From Oscillospiraceae bacterium (GTDB lineage: Bacteria; Bacillota; Clostridia; Oscillospirales; Acutalibacteraceae), in contig SVPD01000009.1 in the NCBI GenBank assembly GCA_015066045.1, positions 1 to 64,000 of the forward strand: DNA of 64,000 bases, written 5' to 3'. This document shows, in pieces, positions 17,155 to 25,678 of the stretch. Every line of letters starts with the position of its first letter. Within the stretch, counting starts at the first letter, position 1. The notes beneath the pieces are model-generated. The model made no database searches. It was not told the DNA's origin and saw nothing but the letters and a program-made list of their open reading frames with translations. A program made the translations under genes and the position numbers.

Positions 17155-17180
17155 TCGGAGCCGTACCTGTACGGCCCCGA
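17155..17180 (-). terminator. Hairpin between tig and clpP, possible partial terminator
   Basis: The stem GCCGTAC/GTACGGC extends through one mismatch to TCGG/CCGA (17155-17180). On the minus strand a weakly T-rich run (ATTTGAATATTT) follows. It may set the tig to clpPX ratio or end tig transcripts. Confidence 0.5.
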
Positions 17181-17226
17181 TTTCTTTATACTATTCTTGG
17201 TTTAAAACAACCTTTATAAACAGTAA

Positions 17227-18555
17227 TTATTCAGCATCGTCAGCCTTTGCTTCTTCTTTCTTTGCGCGGGGCTTTCTGGCTGTGGTTATCTTTGCGTTTT
17301 CCTTTACGAATGCGAGAGCCTTTTCGTTAAGAAGATCGCCTCTGAGTCCTTCTGCGGGAACTACCTCCTTGATCTTCTCTACCTCCATACCGTACTGCTC
17401 TGCAAACTTGGCAAACTCTGCTTCGAGCTCCTCGTCGGAAACCTCGAGGCTTTCGAGCTTAGCGATAGCTTCGAGAGCGAGACGGATTTTAACCTGCTTC
17501 TCGGCAGCCTCTCTGAGAGAGCCTCTGTATGCTTCCATGGTCATACCAGTGTACTGGAGGTAAAGCTCGAGGCTCATACCCTGCATAGAAAGTCTGTAGT
17601 CGAGGTTTTTGATCTGATTGTCGATTTCAGACTCAAACATACATTCGGGAATTTCGCCCTTTACGTTTTCGCTGAGCTTTTCGAGAAGCTGAGACTCGAT
17701 TTCTCTGTTATTGGCAGCTTCCTTCTGCTCTTTGATTTCCTTTTCAAGATTCTTTTTAAGAGCGGCTACTGTGTCGCAGTCAGCTGCATCCTGAGCGAAC
17801 TCGTCGTCAACCTCGGGAAGCTCCTTAACCTTGATTTCGTGAAGCTTGATTTTGAAAACTGCATCCTTATCGGCAAGCTCGGGAGTATATTCGGTGGGGA
17901 ACTTAACGTTTACATCGAATTCTTCGCCGATGCTGTGACCTACAACCTGCTCCTCAAAGCCGGGAATGAACTGACCTGAGCCGAGAGTAAGCTCATAGTT
18001 TTCACCCTTGCCGCCGTCAAATGCTACACCGTCAACAAAGCCCTCGAAATCGATAACAGTGATGTCACCGTTTTCAGCTGCTCTGTCCTCTACTGCTACA
18101 AGACGTGCATTTCTTTCGACGAGCTCGTCGATTTTAGCCTGAACTTCCTCTTCGGTAGCCTCTACCTTTTTCTTGGTGGCCTTAAGCTCTTTGTACTCGG
18201 TTACCTCTACCTCGGGCTTAACGTAGATTTCAACAACCATTTCTACGCCGTTTTCACCGATTTCTTTGATGTCAGCGCTCTTTGAGCCTACCATTTCGAG
18301 ACCTGCCTCTGCGATAGCGGACTCTACGGCCTCACCGTAGCAGTAATCGAGAGCATCCTCATAAAGGAAGCCTTTACCGTAAAAGTTTTCAGCCATTTTA
18401 CGGGTTACCTTACCCTTACGGAAGCCGGGAAGAGAGATTTTATTCTTCTGCTTTGCGAAGGCTTTGTTCTGTGCTGCCTCAAAGGTAGCTGCATCGATGG
18501 AAATTTCGAGTGCGTAAACATTTGTTTCAACGTTTTTTGATGATTTTAAGCTCAT
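17227..18555 (-). CDS. tig: Trigger factor, ribosome-associated chaperone
   Basis: A 442-residue chaperone and peptidyl-prolyl isomerase that meets nascent chains at the ribosome exit. The ribosome-binding domain carries the signature LPGFRKGK near residue 42. The FKBP-like domain (about 150-245) shows GDITVIDFEGFVDG and GSGQFIPGFEEQVVG. A long helical C-terminal domain follows. The tail is rich in Lys, Ala and Glu. It heads the tig-clpP-clpX region. Upstream is a -10 element TATAAT (18631-18636, minus strand) without a convincing -35, and a leader of about 70 nt containing the inverted repeat GGGTA...TACCC. Confidence 0.96.
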   Translation of the reverse strand: MSLKSSKNVETNVYALEISIDAATFEAAQNKAFAKQKNKISLPGFRKGKVTRKMAENFYGKGFLYEDALDYCYGEAVESAIAEAGLEMVGSKSADIKEIGENGVEMVVEIYVKPEVEVTEYKELKATKKKVEATEEEVQAKIDELVERNARLVAVEDRAAENGDITVIDFEGFVDGVAFDGGKGENYELTLGSGQFIPGFEEQVVGHSIGEEFDVNVKFPTEYTPELADKDAVFKIKLHEIKVKELPEVDDEFAQDAADCDTVAALKKNLEKEIKEQKEAANNREIESQLLEKLSENVKGEIPECMFESEIDNQIKNLDYRLSMQGMSLELYLQYTGMTMEAYRGSLREAAEKQVKIRLALEAIAKLESLEVSDEELEAEFAKFAEQYGMEVEKIKEVVPAEGLRGDLLNEKALAFVKENAKITTARKPRAKKEEAKADDAE

Positions 18556-18666
18556 TTTAAAACTCCTATCCGGGTACCTCTAAAAAAAACAACTTACACA
18601 AGGCTACCCAATTACATTTTTAACTATAGTATTATATCACAATAAAAAATTTTTTCCATAGTTTTT

Positions 18667-19356
18667 TTAAAATTTTTCTATTATTTTGGGACAAAACTCG
18701 AGAAAATCAGCGGAAACCAAAGAAAACTTTATTCCGTCCACTGTATCACGGACCGCTCTGAGGGTAGATTCACCGTGGAGATGACCGTAATAGCATCTTT
18801 CTATGCCGTGCTTTTTCAGCACTGCCATCATCTCCTTGCAGCACATATTGGTCATAATGGGAGGATAGTGAAGAAAAACTATCAGCTCTCCGCCGAGCTT
18901 TTTCCCCTCCTCGATGGACATATCCAGTCTGCCCGCCTCACGCAGAAGCACCTTACTGTCTGAATTTTCAGCGTCGAAAAACCAGCCTCTGCTTCCGCAG
19001 AGAGTAAAGTCACCGACACGGAAGGCATTATTATGCAGAATAGAAAGAGAATCGAAGCCCTTTTCCGAAAGAAAGGTGTCCATTTTTCTTTTTGTGGTCC
19101 ACCAATAATCGTGGTTTCCCTTCATTATAAGCTTTTTTCCGGGGAGACTGTGCAGAAAAGCGAAATCCTTTTCGGCCTGCTCTAAGGACATAGCCCAGGA
19201 AATGTCACCGGGTATGACCACGATGTCATCCTCGCCTACTACAGCCTTCCAGTTTTTTTCGAGTCTTTCCACATAATCCGTCCAGCCGCGGAAAATATCC
19301 ATAGGCTTATCGGTACTGAAGGTAAGATGGGTGTCCCCTATAGCAAATACAGACAA
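18667..19356 (-). CDS. Cytoplasmic metallophosphoesterase
   Basis: A 229-residue calcineurin-like phosphoesterase with the metal motifs GDTH (7-10), IPGDIS, KGNHDYWW, FLHYPP and YYGHLHG. It has no signal peptide, unlike the paralogue at 13856-14782. The start codon is TTG at 19354-19356, supported by AGGAGGTG just upstream. It lies 27 bp after thrC and was probably read from the thrC promoter. The substrate is unknown; related short proteins of this type in Clostridia are annotated only as phosphohydrolases. Confidence 0.88.
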   Translation of the reverse strand: MSVFAIGDTHLTFSTDKPMDIFRGWTDYVERLEKNWKAVVGEDDIVVIPGDISWAMSLEQAEKDFAFLHSLPGKKLIMKGNHDYWWTTKRKMDTFLSEKGFDSLSILHNNAFRVGDFTLCGSRGWFFDAENSDSKVLLREAGRLDMSIEEGKKLGGELIVFLHYPPIMTNMCCKEMMAVLKKHGIERCYYGHLHGESTLRAVRDTVDGIKFSLVSADFLEFCPKIIEKF

Positions 19357-19383
19357 GCTGACACCTCCTGTTTATGTTTAAAA

Positions 19384-20877
19384 TCAAACACCGAGCATTT
19401 TATAAACCATTTCTATCATGGCTTCCTTTTCGCAGCAGTCAGTAAATCTCGGCTCCTTACCCTTAAGTGTGGCAAGCTGAGAGGGACACTCTGCACCTGT
19501 TTCTGCGATGAGAAGGTCAACCTGCTCGAATTCGTCCGCACTCTCGGGAACCTCACCCTTTACTGCCTTAAGCACGGCGGCAGAGAATTTATAGGGATTG
19601 GCTGTAGAGGCGATAACAGCCTCGGTAGTGTCACCTGTGGCCTTCACATATTCACGGTAAACATTTACGGCTACGGCTGTATGTGTGTCGCAGAGATAGC
19701 CGTTTTTATAGGTTTCGCTGATGGTCTCGGCAGTAACCGCATCGTCGCAGCAGCCGGCATCAAAGAGAGACAGAACGAGCTGCTTTACATCCTCGCTTAC
19801 CTCGTATTTACCCTCGGAGGAAAGAGCCTCCATCCAGCCCCTTACCGTAGCGTCGTTTTCACCGCAGAGATGGAAGAGAAGTCTCTCAAGATTTGAGGAG
19901 ATAAGGATATCCATAGAGGGTGAGGTAGTAGTAAAGAACTTTCTGTTTTTATCGTATACACCTGTTTTAAGGAAATCGGTGAGAACGTTGTTTGCATTTG
20001 ATGCACAGATAAGCTTTTTAACGGGAATACCCATTTTCTTGGCATAATAAGCAGCAAGGATATTACCGAAATTACCGGTGGGAACCACTACATTGATTTC
20101 GTCACCGTTTTTAATCGTGCCCTGCTCAATAAGGTCGCAGTAAGCAGAAATGTAATAAACTATCTGCGGAACGAGTCTGCCCCAGTTAATGGAATTGGCA
20201 GAGGAGAACATCATACCATTTTCGGCGAGCTTTTCTGCTACGGCCTTATCGGTGAAGATTTTCTTGACACCGCTCTGTGCATCGTCGAAGTTACCGTTAA
20301 TGGCACAGACGGCTACGTTTTCACCTGCCTGAGTGGTCATCTGGAGCTTCTGCATGGGGCTGACACCGTCATCGGGGTAAAAGACCATAATCTTGGTACC
20401 CTCTACATCCTTAAAGCCCTCAAGTGCAGCCTTACCTGTGTCACCTGAGGTGGCTACGAGGATTACCACGGTTTTATCGAGCTTAATCTTTTTAACGGCT
20501 GTGGTAAGAAGATAAGGAAGAAGCTGAAGTGCCATATCCTTAAAGGCGCAGGTGGGACCTCTCCAGAGCTCGAGAATATTCTCACCCTTTGCAATTGTAT
20601 TGATGGGAGAAACCTTGTCGCTTGAAAACTTACCCTTTGCATAGGCTCCGCTTACACAGTAATCTATTTCTTCCTCGGTGTAGTCGGTCAGATAAAGAGA
20701 AAGAACCTTTTTCGCTCTTGAGATGTAATCAAGACCTACTAATGAATCGATAAAAGCTGAGTCAATCTGAGGAATTGATTCGGGCACGAAAAGGCCTCCG
20801 TCAGCCGAAATTCCCTGAGCGATTGCCTGAGTAGATGTAACTTTTACGTTTTTATCTCTTGTACTTGTATAAAGCAT
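19384..20877 (-). CDS. thrC: Threonine synthase
   Basis: A 497-residue PLP enzyme that converts O-phospho-L-homoserine to L-threonine. PLP forms a Schiff base with Lys113 in the motif GPTCAFKDMALQ. The N-terminal YTSTRDKN...SDGGLFVPE and the VPTGNFGNILAAYYAKKMG segment are typical of the longer bacterial/fungal form (type with an extra C-terminal domain), which fits the length. It has its own promoter with a short leader and no T-box or threonine attenuator. The next gene is the TTG-start metallophosphoesterase. Confidence 0.96.
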   Translation of the reverse strand: MLYTSTRDKNVKVTSTQAIAQGISADGGLFVPESIPQIDSAFIDSLVGLDYISRAKKVLSLYLTDYTEEEIDYCVSGAYAKGKFSSDKVSPINTIAKGENILELWRGPTCAFKDMALQLLPYLLTTAVKKIKLDKTVVILVATSGDTGKAALEGFKDVEGTKIMVFYPDDGVSPMQKLQMTTQAGENVAVCAINGNFDDAQSGVKKIFTDKAVAEKLAENGMMFSSANSINWGRLVPQIVYYISAYCDLIEQGTIKNGDEINVVVPTGNFGNILAAYYAKKMGIPVKKLICASNANNVLTDFLKTGVYDKNRKFFTTTSPSMDILISSNLERLLFHLCGENDATVRGWMEALSSEGKYEVSEDVKQLVLSLFDAGCCDDAVTAETISETYKNGYLCDTHTAVAVNVYREYVKATGDTTEAVIASTANPYKFSAAVLKAVKGEVPESADEFEQVDLLIAETGAECPSQLATLKGKEPRFTDCCEKEAMIEMVYKMLGV

Positions 20878-20915
20878 AATACTACCTCCGTATAGATATA
20901 GAGATTATTCATTGT

Positions 20916-20944
20916 ATTTTAACACATTAATTACGAAAAGTAAA
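20916..20944 (-). promoter_or_regulatory. Promoter of thrC
   Basis: TTTACT (20939-20944) and TAAAAT (20916-20921) are 17 bp apart on the minus strand, 39 bp before the ATG. Confidence 0.7.
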
Positions 20945-20958
20945 GATTATTTTAATAA

Positions 20959-20987
20959 GAAAAACAGACCCTCCGAGGAGAGTCTGT
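20959..20987 (-). terminator. Terminator of the secreted hydrolase gene
   Basis: The stem ACAGACTCTCC...GGAGGGTCTGT (minus strand, 20964-20987) is followed by TTTTTCTTATT. It lies 13 bp after the stop codon. Confidence 0.85.
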
Positions 20988-20999
20988 AATAATATTCAA

Positions 21000-22559
21000 T
21001 CAACCGATAAGACCAGAAAGGTCTAAAGAAAGCTTTCCGTTGATAATATTTGTAAGAACACGGATGAAAGCCGTAAGAAGGCGGATAGCTGCACCTACGA
21101 TCCCCTGCGTAGATTTTACATAATCATCATCGGATTCTGTAACGGGGACAAGCGTATCGCTGTTTACGCGCAGAAGATACTGAGGATATTTTTCATTATG
21201 AACCGTCATATCATAGCGCATAATTTCGAGAGTCATATCATGAAGCTCGCCGAACCAATCATGATGGAGTCCCTTTACAAACCAGCTTCTTTCGGGAATA
21301 AGAGCAGAAGCAGCATTGATTTTATAATCGGGAGAAAGATAAGTTGTATCTGAAAGCGAATTAATGTATTCATCGCTGAAGGTTTCGCCGAAATCAGAGC
21401 ATTCTGCACCGAAGGACTGTCTGGGTACTGAGGTAGTTGAGTCACTTTCGTTGGCTGCACCGTCATATAAGGGCATATCAGGGAAGCCATACTTAGAGAA
21501 AATATAGAAATTTATACCTTTATCCTGAAGCTCGAGAATGGTTTCCTCTGCGCAAAGCTGAACCTCATAGTGGTAACGGTCTGTCTTTTCGATAAGGCCT
21601 GCATACTCATCTTTTCTGTCACCGTAAATGAATTCAATTGCCTCTTCGTATTTATCCGCTGTAACCATAGACCAGTAAGAAGCCCATGAACCGATAATAT
21701 TAGGAAGAAGAGTGGGTATAAGATCATATTTTATTTCGTCGAAAAGAAGAAGCAAGGTGTCAGTTCCTATACCTAAAACCTCAGCGTATCTGAACACCTC
21801 TATAAGAGCGTAAACAAAGCCGGAAAGCACATCGTCTTCAATAAGCTCTTCATCCTCAAGAAAATACTGTACAAAATTGGACACAGCCTTATCGTCGAGA
21901 ACTACTTCGCCCGAAAAAAGAGCACTCATATAATCAATACCCATAACTGATGAAGCGAAATAAGAGATATCGCTTACATTTTCAAGAGCATGATCCTTAT
22001 AAAGAGTTATGTAGGTCTGAATAACATTGGCACCGTAGCAGCGACCTACAAGCTGAACCTTTTCCTTACCTGTTGCCTCGGTAACTCTGTCGATATAATC
22101 CTTAAGCTCTTCAGCAGTAACTATCGGCGAAAGTCTCCAGTCATACCAGAATCGGTAGTCCCAGATTCCGTAGCCGGAATATTTTTCTTCTACCTCAACG
22201 GAGGAGGAATGCTTTGCCGGATGGCTTCCGTTACTTGCTTCACCGTTTTTATCGAGAACAACCTTTTCGAAGATAGGCGCTACATAGCTGTTTACTGTTT
22301 CAGCATAAGCTTTGTAGTCACGGCTTGCCATACCCGTAAGCAGTTCTTCAAGGCAAGGCTTAATAGCCTGCTTAACCACAGCCATAGCATCTACATCGAG
22401 ATCCCAGATTCTTTCGCCCTCTGCACTGTAAATATCATTTGTCTGTGCACCGGTCACATAAACAGTGGGATATTCCTCGGGCTCAGCCGCTGCAAAAGCA
22501 GGAAGCGACAAAGAAAACACCATAAGCACACAAAGTAAAAGTGAAACAATTCTTTTCAT
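21000..22559 (-). CDS. Secreted alpha/beta-hydrolase (lipase-like) with a Cys nucleophile elbow
   Basis: A 519-residue exported protein. A signal peptide covers about residues 1-24 (cleavage near AFAAA). The oxyanion-type strand TVYVTG (32-37) and the FWYDWRLSP motif (137-145) resemble LCAT-like lipases. The nucleophile elbow expected as GxSxG reads VGRCYGAN, with Cys174 in place of Ser. Candidate His residues lie in GLHHDWFG, and the C-terminus ends in an amphipathic, hydrophobic stretch that could bind membranes. It may be a thiol esterase or acyltransferase, or an inactive relative; I cannot tell. ATG at 22559 has GGAGGTG upstream, and the longer frame to 22598 is rejected. Monocistronic. 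Confidence 0.8.
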   Translation of the reverse strand: MKRIVSLLLCVLMVFSLSLPAFAAAEPEEYPTVYVTGAQTNDIYSAEGERIWDLDVDAMAVVKQAIKPCLEELLTGMASRDYKAYAETVNSYVAPIFEKVVLDKNGEASNGSHPAKHSSSVEVEEKYSGYGIWDYRFWYDWRLSPIVTAEELKDYIDRVTEATGKEKVQLVGRCYGANVIQTYITLYKDHALENVSDISYFASSVMGIDYMSALFSGEVVLDDKAVSNFVQYFLEDEELIEDDVLSGFVYALIEVFRYAEVLGIGTDTLLLLFDEIKYDLIPTLLPNIIGSWASYWSMVTADKYEEAIEFIYGDRKDEYAGLIEKTDRYHYEVQLCAEETILELQDKGINFYIFSKYGFPDMPLYDGAANESDSTTSVPRQSFGAECSDFGETFSDEYINSLSDTTYLSPDYKINAASALIPERSWFVKGLHHDWFGELHDMTLEIMRYDMTVHNEKYPQYLLRVNSDTLVPVTESDDDYVKSTQGIVGAAIRLLTAFIRVLTNIINGKLSLDLSGLIG

Positions 22560-22602
22560 AATAACACCTCCGTATTTTTCACGAAATATTAATAACACAC
22601 AA

Positions 22603-22631
22603 GTTATATAAGTTTTTGAATTAAATGTAAA
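22603..22631 (-). promoter_or_regulatory. Promoter of the secreted hydrolase gene
   Basis: TTTACA (22626-22631) and TATAAC (22603-22608) are 17 bp apart on the minus strand. Confidence 0.65.
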
Positions 22632-22659
22632 CTTACAAAATTTTTAAGCTTAATAACAT

Positions 22660-23055
22660 TCAAAACAGATCATATCTTCCCGAAAAATCTGCGGGCTCAA
22701 ATGCATTTTCTATGCTGTTGAATTTATAAACTCTGCCTTCATTCATCCATACCTCGCAAACATCGAAGCGCAGCATTTTTTCGCTTCCGTTTTCCCCGAG
22801 ATATTTCAGAGCGGTGAGAGTAAGCCTCTGCTGCTTTTTGGTGTCCACCGCCTCACGTGGAGCAGACGGTGTGCGGCTGCTTCTGGTTTTTACTTCACAG
22901 AAAACCACGTATGCTTCGTTTTCGGCTATAACATCAATTTCACCGTAACGTGAGTGCCAGTTCATTTCTCTGACGGTATAGCCCTTTTTACGGTAGTATT
23001 CAGCGGCAAACTCCTCACCTGTCTTTCCTGTAAGCCCCTTTTCCATTTCATTCAC
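22660..23055 (-). CDS. YraN/UPF0102-family predicted endonuclease
   Basis: A 131-residue member of the restriction-endonuclease-like fold. The family motifs are present: GKTGEEFAAEYYRKKGY near the N-terminus, the WHSRYGEIDVIAE strand with the acidic metal ligand, FCEVKTRSS (the E-x-K catalytic motif), and AVDTKKQQRL. Its molecular role in bacteria is not established; homologues sit beside rnhB, as here, which suggests a link to nucleic-acid repair or competence. It overlaps the 3' end of rnhB by 8 bp, so the pair is coupled. Confidence 0.9.
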   Translation of the reverse strand: MNEMEKGLTGKTGEEFAAEYYRKKGYTVREMNWHSRYGEIDVIAENEAYVVFCEVKTRSSRTPSAPREAVDTKKQQRLTLTALKYLGENGSEKMLRFDVCEVWMNEGRVYKFNSIENAFEPADFSGRYDLF

Positions 23056-23647
23056 CCAAAATCTTTTTGAGGAATGTTTTTCTGTGCTCGGGGCATATTC
23101 CGTGCTCCGCTATCGCCTCATAATGAAGCTTGGTGCCGTAGCCCTTATGCTTCGCAAAAAAGTATTCGGGGTATTTTTTATCTGCTTCAAGCATATATCT
23201 GTCTCTGGTTACCTTGGCTAAAATGGAAGCTGCTGCTATGGAAACGGATTTGGCATCGCCCTTTACCACGGTTTTTTCCGCTATGGAAAGTCCCGGTCTG
23301 CCGTTTCCGTCGATAAGTGCTATGTCCGGCTTTACCGTAAGCTTTTCCACTGCGGTACGCATAGCCAGAAAGGTAGCCTGCAAGATATTTATTTCGTCGA
23401 TGGTCTGTGAATCGACCATCTGAATACTGTAAGCAAGTGCCTTTTCGGTTATGACATCAAAAAGCTGCTCACGCTTTTTTTCGCTGAGCTTTTTAGAGTC
23501 ATTTATACCTTCGATTTCACAGTCAACGGGAAGAATCACCGCCGCTGCACAGACAGGACCGCACAGAGGACCTCTGCCTGCCTCGTCCACACCGCAGACC
23601 ACCTGATAGCCCTCGGCCATCACTTCTTTTTCTATATCAAAATTCAT
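23048..23647 (-). CDS. rnhB: Ribonuclease HII
   Basis: A 199-residue enzyme that nicks RNA-DNA hybrids at ribonucleotides. The metal-binding acidic residues are visible in CGVDEAGRGPLCG (18-30), PDIALIDGN and the later KVTRDRYM segment. Length and motifs are standard for type HII. It is the first gene of the rnhB-yraN pair and ends with an 8-bp overlap with yraN. Confidence 0.95.
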   Translation of the reverse strand: MNFDIEKEVMAEGYQVVCGVDEAGRGPLCGPVCAAAVILPVDCEIEGINDSKKLSEKKREQLFDVITEKALAYSIQMVDSQTIDEINILQATFLAMRTAVEKLTVKPDIALIDGNGRPGLSIAEKTVVKGDAKSVSIAAASILAKVTRDRYMLEADKKYPEYFFAKHKGYGTKLHYEAIAEHGICPEHRKTFLKKILGE

Positions 23648-23712
23648 ATTCCTTCACATCCTCAGAAAATGCTTTCGGTAAATCCGTAATTACACCCTAC
23701 GTCCAAAATCAC

Positions 23713-23741
23713 AAAAAGGACTGTCCCGTCCGAAACAGTCC
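23713..23741 (-). terminator. Terminator of the P-loop protein gene
   Basis: The stem GGACTGT (23718-23724) / ACAGTCC (23735-23741) is followed on the minus strand by TTTTTGTG. Confidence 0.75.
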
Positions 23742-23763
23742 CATATTGTCTGATAAGCTTAAA

Positions 23764-24180
23764 TTAAAGAACCTTGCAGTAATTGAAAATAGATTCGGGA
23801 AGCTCTTCTTTGTCAGCAGAAATGGTGAATATGAAATCCTTTTCGTTAACGGAAGAAAGCTCGTAAATCTGCTCAAGGAAGGATGCGAGCTCGTTATAGT
23901 CTCTGCCGCCGATACGAAGAGTAGCATCAACGAGAACATCTGTGATGTCATGGTTACCTGCACATACGCCAGCAAGGAAGCCGTAGAAAGCAGCATAGCC
24001 CTTTACTTCGTAGTCGTCTGTGGCGATAAGTCTCGCACGATAGTTAACATCATATGTTAATTTGGTTTCTTTTTCCACGCAGACAACATTACCCTTAGAA
24101 TTTTCAACTGCCTCGTTTACGCAAGAAATCAAACGCTTTGTTTTACCTGCACCTTTGTGTCCTAAAATAATAGAAATCAT
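23764..24180 (-). CDS. Small P-loop NTP-binding protein of unknown role
   Basis: A 138-residue protein that begins with a Walker A loop (MISIILGHKGAGKTKR, motif 7-14). A strand with acidic residues follows in the middle (ITDVLVDATLRIGGRD, Walker B-like), and a later strand reads FIFTISADKEELP. The size is small for a kinase, and no substrate-binding signature is clear. ATG at 24180 directly precedes the P-loop and has GGAGGAAA upstream; the upstream extension to 24240 is rejected. Its promoter (24251-24279) overlaps the 3' end of pgi. I do not recognise a named family. Confidence 0.8.
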   Translation of the reverse strand: MISIILGHKGAGKTKRLISCVNEAVENSKGNVVCVEKETKLTYDVNYRARLIATDDYEVKGYAAFYGFLAGVCAGNHDITDVLVDATLRIGGRDYNELASFLEQIYELSSVNEKDFIFTISADKEELPESIFNYCKVL

Positions 24181-24250
24181 TTTGTATTTCCTCCTTTTAT
24201 TTGTTTGTTCCGGAAAAGCCTTTTCACTTTTTCGGTTCAATTACAAGTAT

Positions 24251-24279
24251 ATTATATCACTTACTTAATCTTTGTTCAA
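24251..24279 (-). promoter_or_regulatory. Promoter of the P-loop protein gene, overlapping the pgi 3' end
   Basis: TTGAAC (24274-24279, inside the last codons of pgi) and TATAAT (24251-24256) are 17 bp apart on the minus strand. Confidence 0.75.
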
Positions 24280-25597
24280 GTACTTCTTTCTCTTTTTCGT
24301 AACCGGGTTTGCCTAAAAGTGCAAACATATTCTTTTTGTAGCTTTCCACACCCGGCTGGTCAAAGGGATTGATGCCCAGAACATAGCCTGATATCGCACA
24401 TGCCTTCTCGAAGAAGTAAATGAGATAACCTAATGATTTTTCGCTCATATCAGCGTTTTTGATGATTATATTCGGTACGAGACCGTCATTGTGAGCCAGA
24501 ACCGTACCTCTGTATGCCTGCTTGTTTACGAAGTCCATAGATTTTCCTGCCAGGAAATTAAGACCGTCCACATTTTCGGCATCCTCTTTAATAAAGATTT
24601 CCGCTTTGGGCTTTTCGAAATAAATAACTGTTTCAAACATTATTCTTTCGCCCTGCTGAATATACTGACCGAGAGAATGAAGGTCAGTGGAAAAAACGGC
24701 TGATGTGGGGAAAAGGCCTTTGCCTTCCTTACCCTCACTTTCACCGAAGAGCTGCTTGAGCCATTCGTTCATCATAGTGAAGCAGGGCTCATAACAAATA
24801 AACATTTCTGTCTTTTTGCCCTTGGCATAGAGAGCGTTTCGTGCTGCAACATATCTGTAGCAGTCATTTTCCTCTACAGAGGTGCTCATCAGCTCCTCTC
24901 TGGCCTCAGCGGCACCTGCCATAAGAGCATCAATGTCGATGCCGGCAGCGGCGATGGGGAGAAGACCTACTGCAGTGAGAACGGAATATCTGCCGCCGAC
25001 ATCATCAGGAACCACGAAGGTTTCGTAGCCTTCCCTGTCGGCGAAGTTTTTGAGAGTGCCCTTTGCTTTGTCGGTGGTGACAAAGATTCTTTCAGCGGCC
25101 TTTTCCTTGCCGTATCTTTCGATGAGCATTTCACGGAAAATTCTGAAAGCGATGGCAGGCTCTGTGGTAGTGCCCGATTTGGAGATTACATTTACTGAAA
25201 AATCTTTACCGTCACAGATGGAAATGATTTCATCGAGATAAGAGGATGAAATACTGTTTCCTGCATAATAGATGGCGGGAGTTCCCTTACGGGTGTCGTT
25301 ATAATTCTGTCCCTTTATAAACTCAATAGCCGCTCTGGCACCGAGATATGAGCCACCGATGCCTATTACTATAAGAACATCACTGTTGCTTCTGATTTTT
25401 TCTGCTGCAAGCTTTATTCTCGCAAATTCTTCTTTGTCGTAATCAACCGGAAGGTCAACCCAGCCTGTGAAATCGCTTCCCGCACCTGTTTTGCCGTGTA
25501 AGGCTTCGTGTGCTGCGGTGATTTCGGACTGATAAGAGGCTATTTCTTCATCTGTTATAAAAGAAGAAACGTATTTTTTTGTTAATTTTGCTGACAT
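24257..25597 (-). CDS. pgi: Glucose-6-phosphate isomerase
   Basis: A 446-residue glycolytic enzyme that interconverts glucose 6-phosphate and fructose 6-phosphate. It is the short Bacillota form. The phosphate-binding [16 protein letters not shown] (about 77-92), the [14 protein letters not shown] loop (140-153), [14 protein letters not shown] and the C-terminal [17 protein letters not shown] with its catalytic Lys are all present. It has its own promoter. No terminator is visible between it and the P-loop gene, whose promoter lies in the pgi 3' end. Confidence 0.97.
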   Translation of the reverse strand: MSAKLTKKYVSSFITDEEIASYQSEITAAHEALHGKTGAGSDFTGWVDLPVDYDKEEFARIKLAAEKIRSNSDVLIVIGIGGSYLGARAAIEFIKGQNYNDTRKGTPAIYYAGNSISSSYLDEIISICDGKDFSVNVISKSGTTTEPAIAFRIFREMLIERYGKEKAAERIFVTTDKAKGTLKNFADREGYETFVVPDDVGGRYSVLTAVGLLPIAAAGIDIDALMAGAAEAREELMSTSVEENDCYRYVAARNALYAKGKKTEMFICYEPCFTMMNEWLKQLFGESEGKEGKGLFPTSAVFSTDLHSLGQYIQQGERIMFETVIYFEKPKAEIFIKEDAENVDGLNFLAGKSMDFVNKQAYRGTVLAHNDGLVPNIIIKNADMSEKSLGYLIYFFEKACAISGYVLGINPFDQPGVESYKKNMFALLGKPGYEKEKEVLEQRLSK

Positions 25598-25636
25598 ACG
25601 TTATACTCCTAAACATATAATTGTGGTATTTTCTGT

Positions 25637-25665
25637 ATTTTAATACAAATTACAGGATTTGTCAA
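25637..25665 (-). promoter_or_regulatory. Promoter of pgi
   Basis: TTGACA (25660-25665) and TAAAAT (25637-25642) are 17 bp apart on the minus strand. Confidence 0.8.
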
Positions 25666-25678
25666 CCTAAATATTATA

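Noticed and set aside
20878-20915. T-box or threonine attenuator before thrC
   Set aside because: The leader is under 40 nt and lacks the T-box sequence and any terminator.
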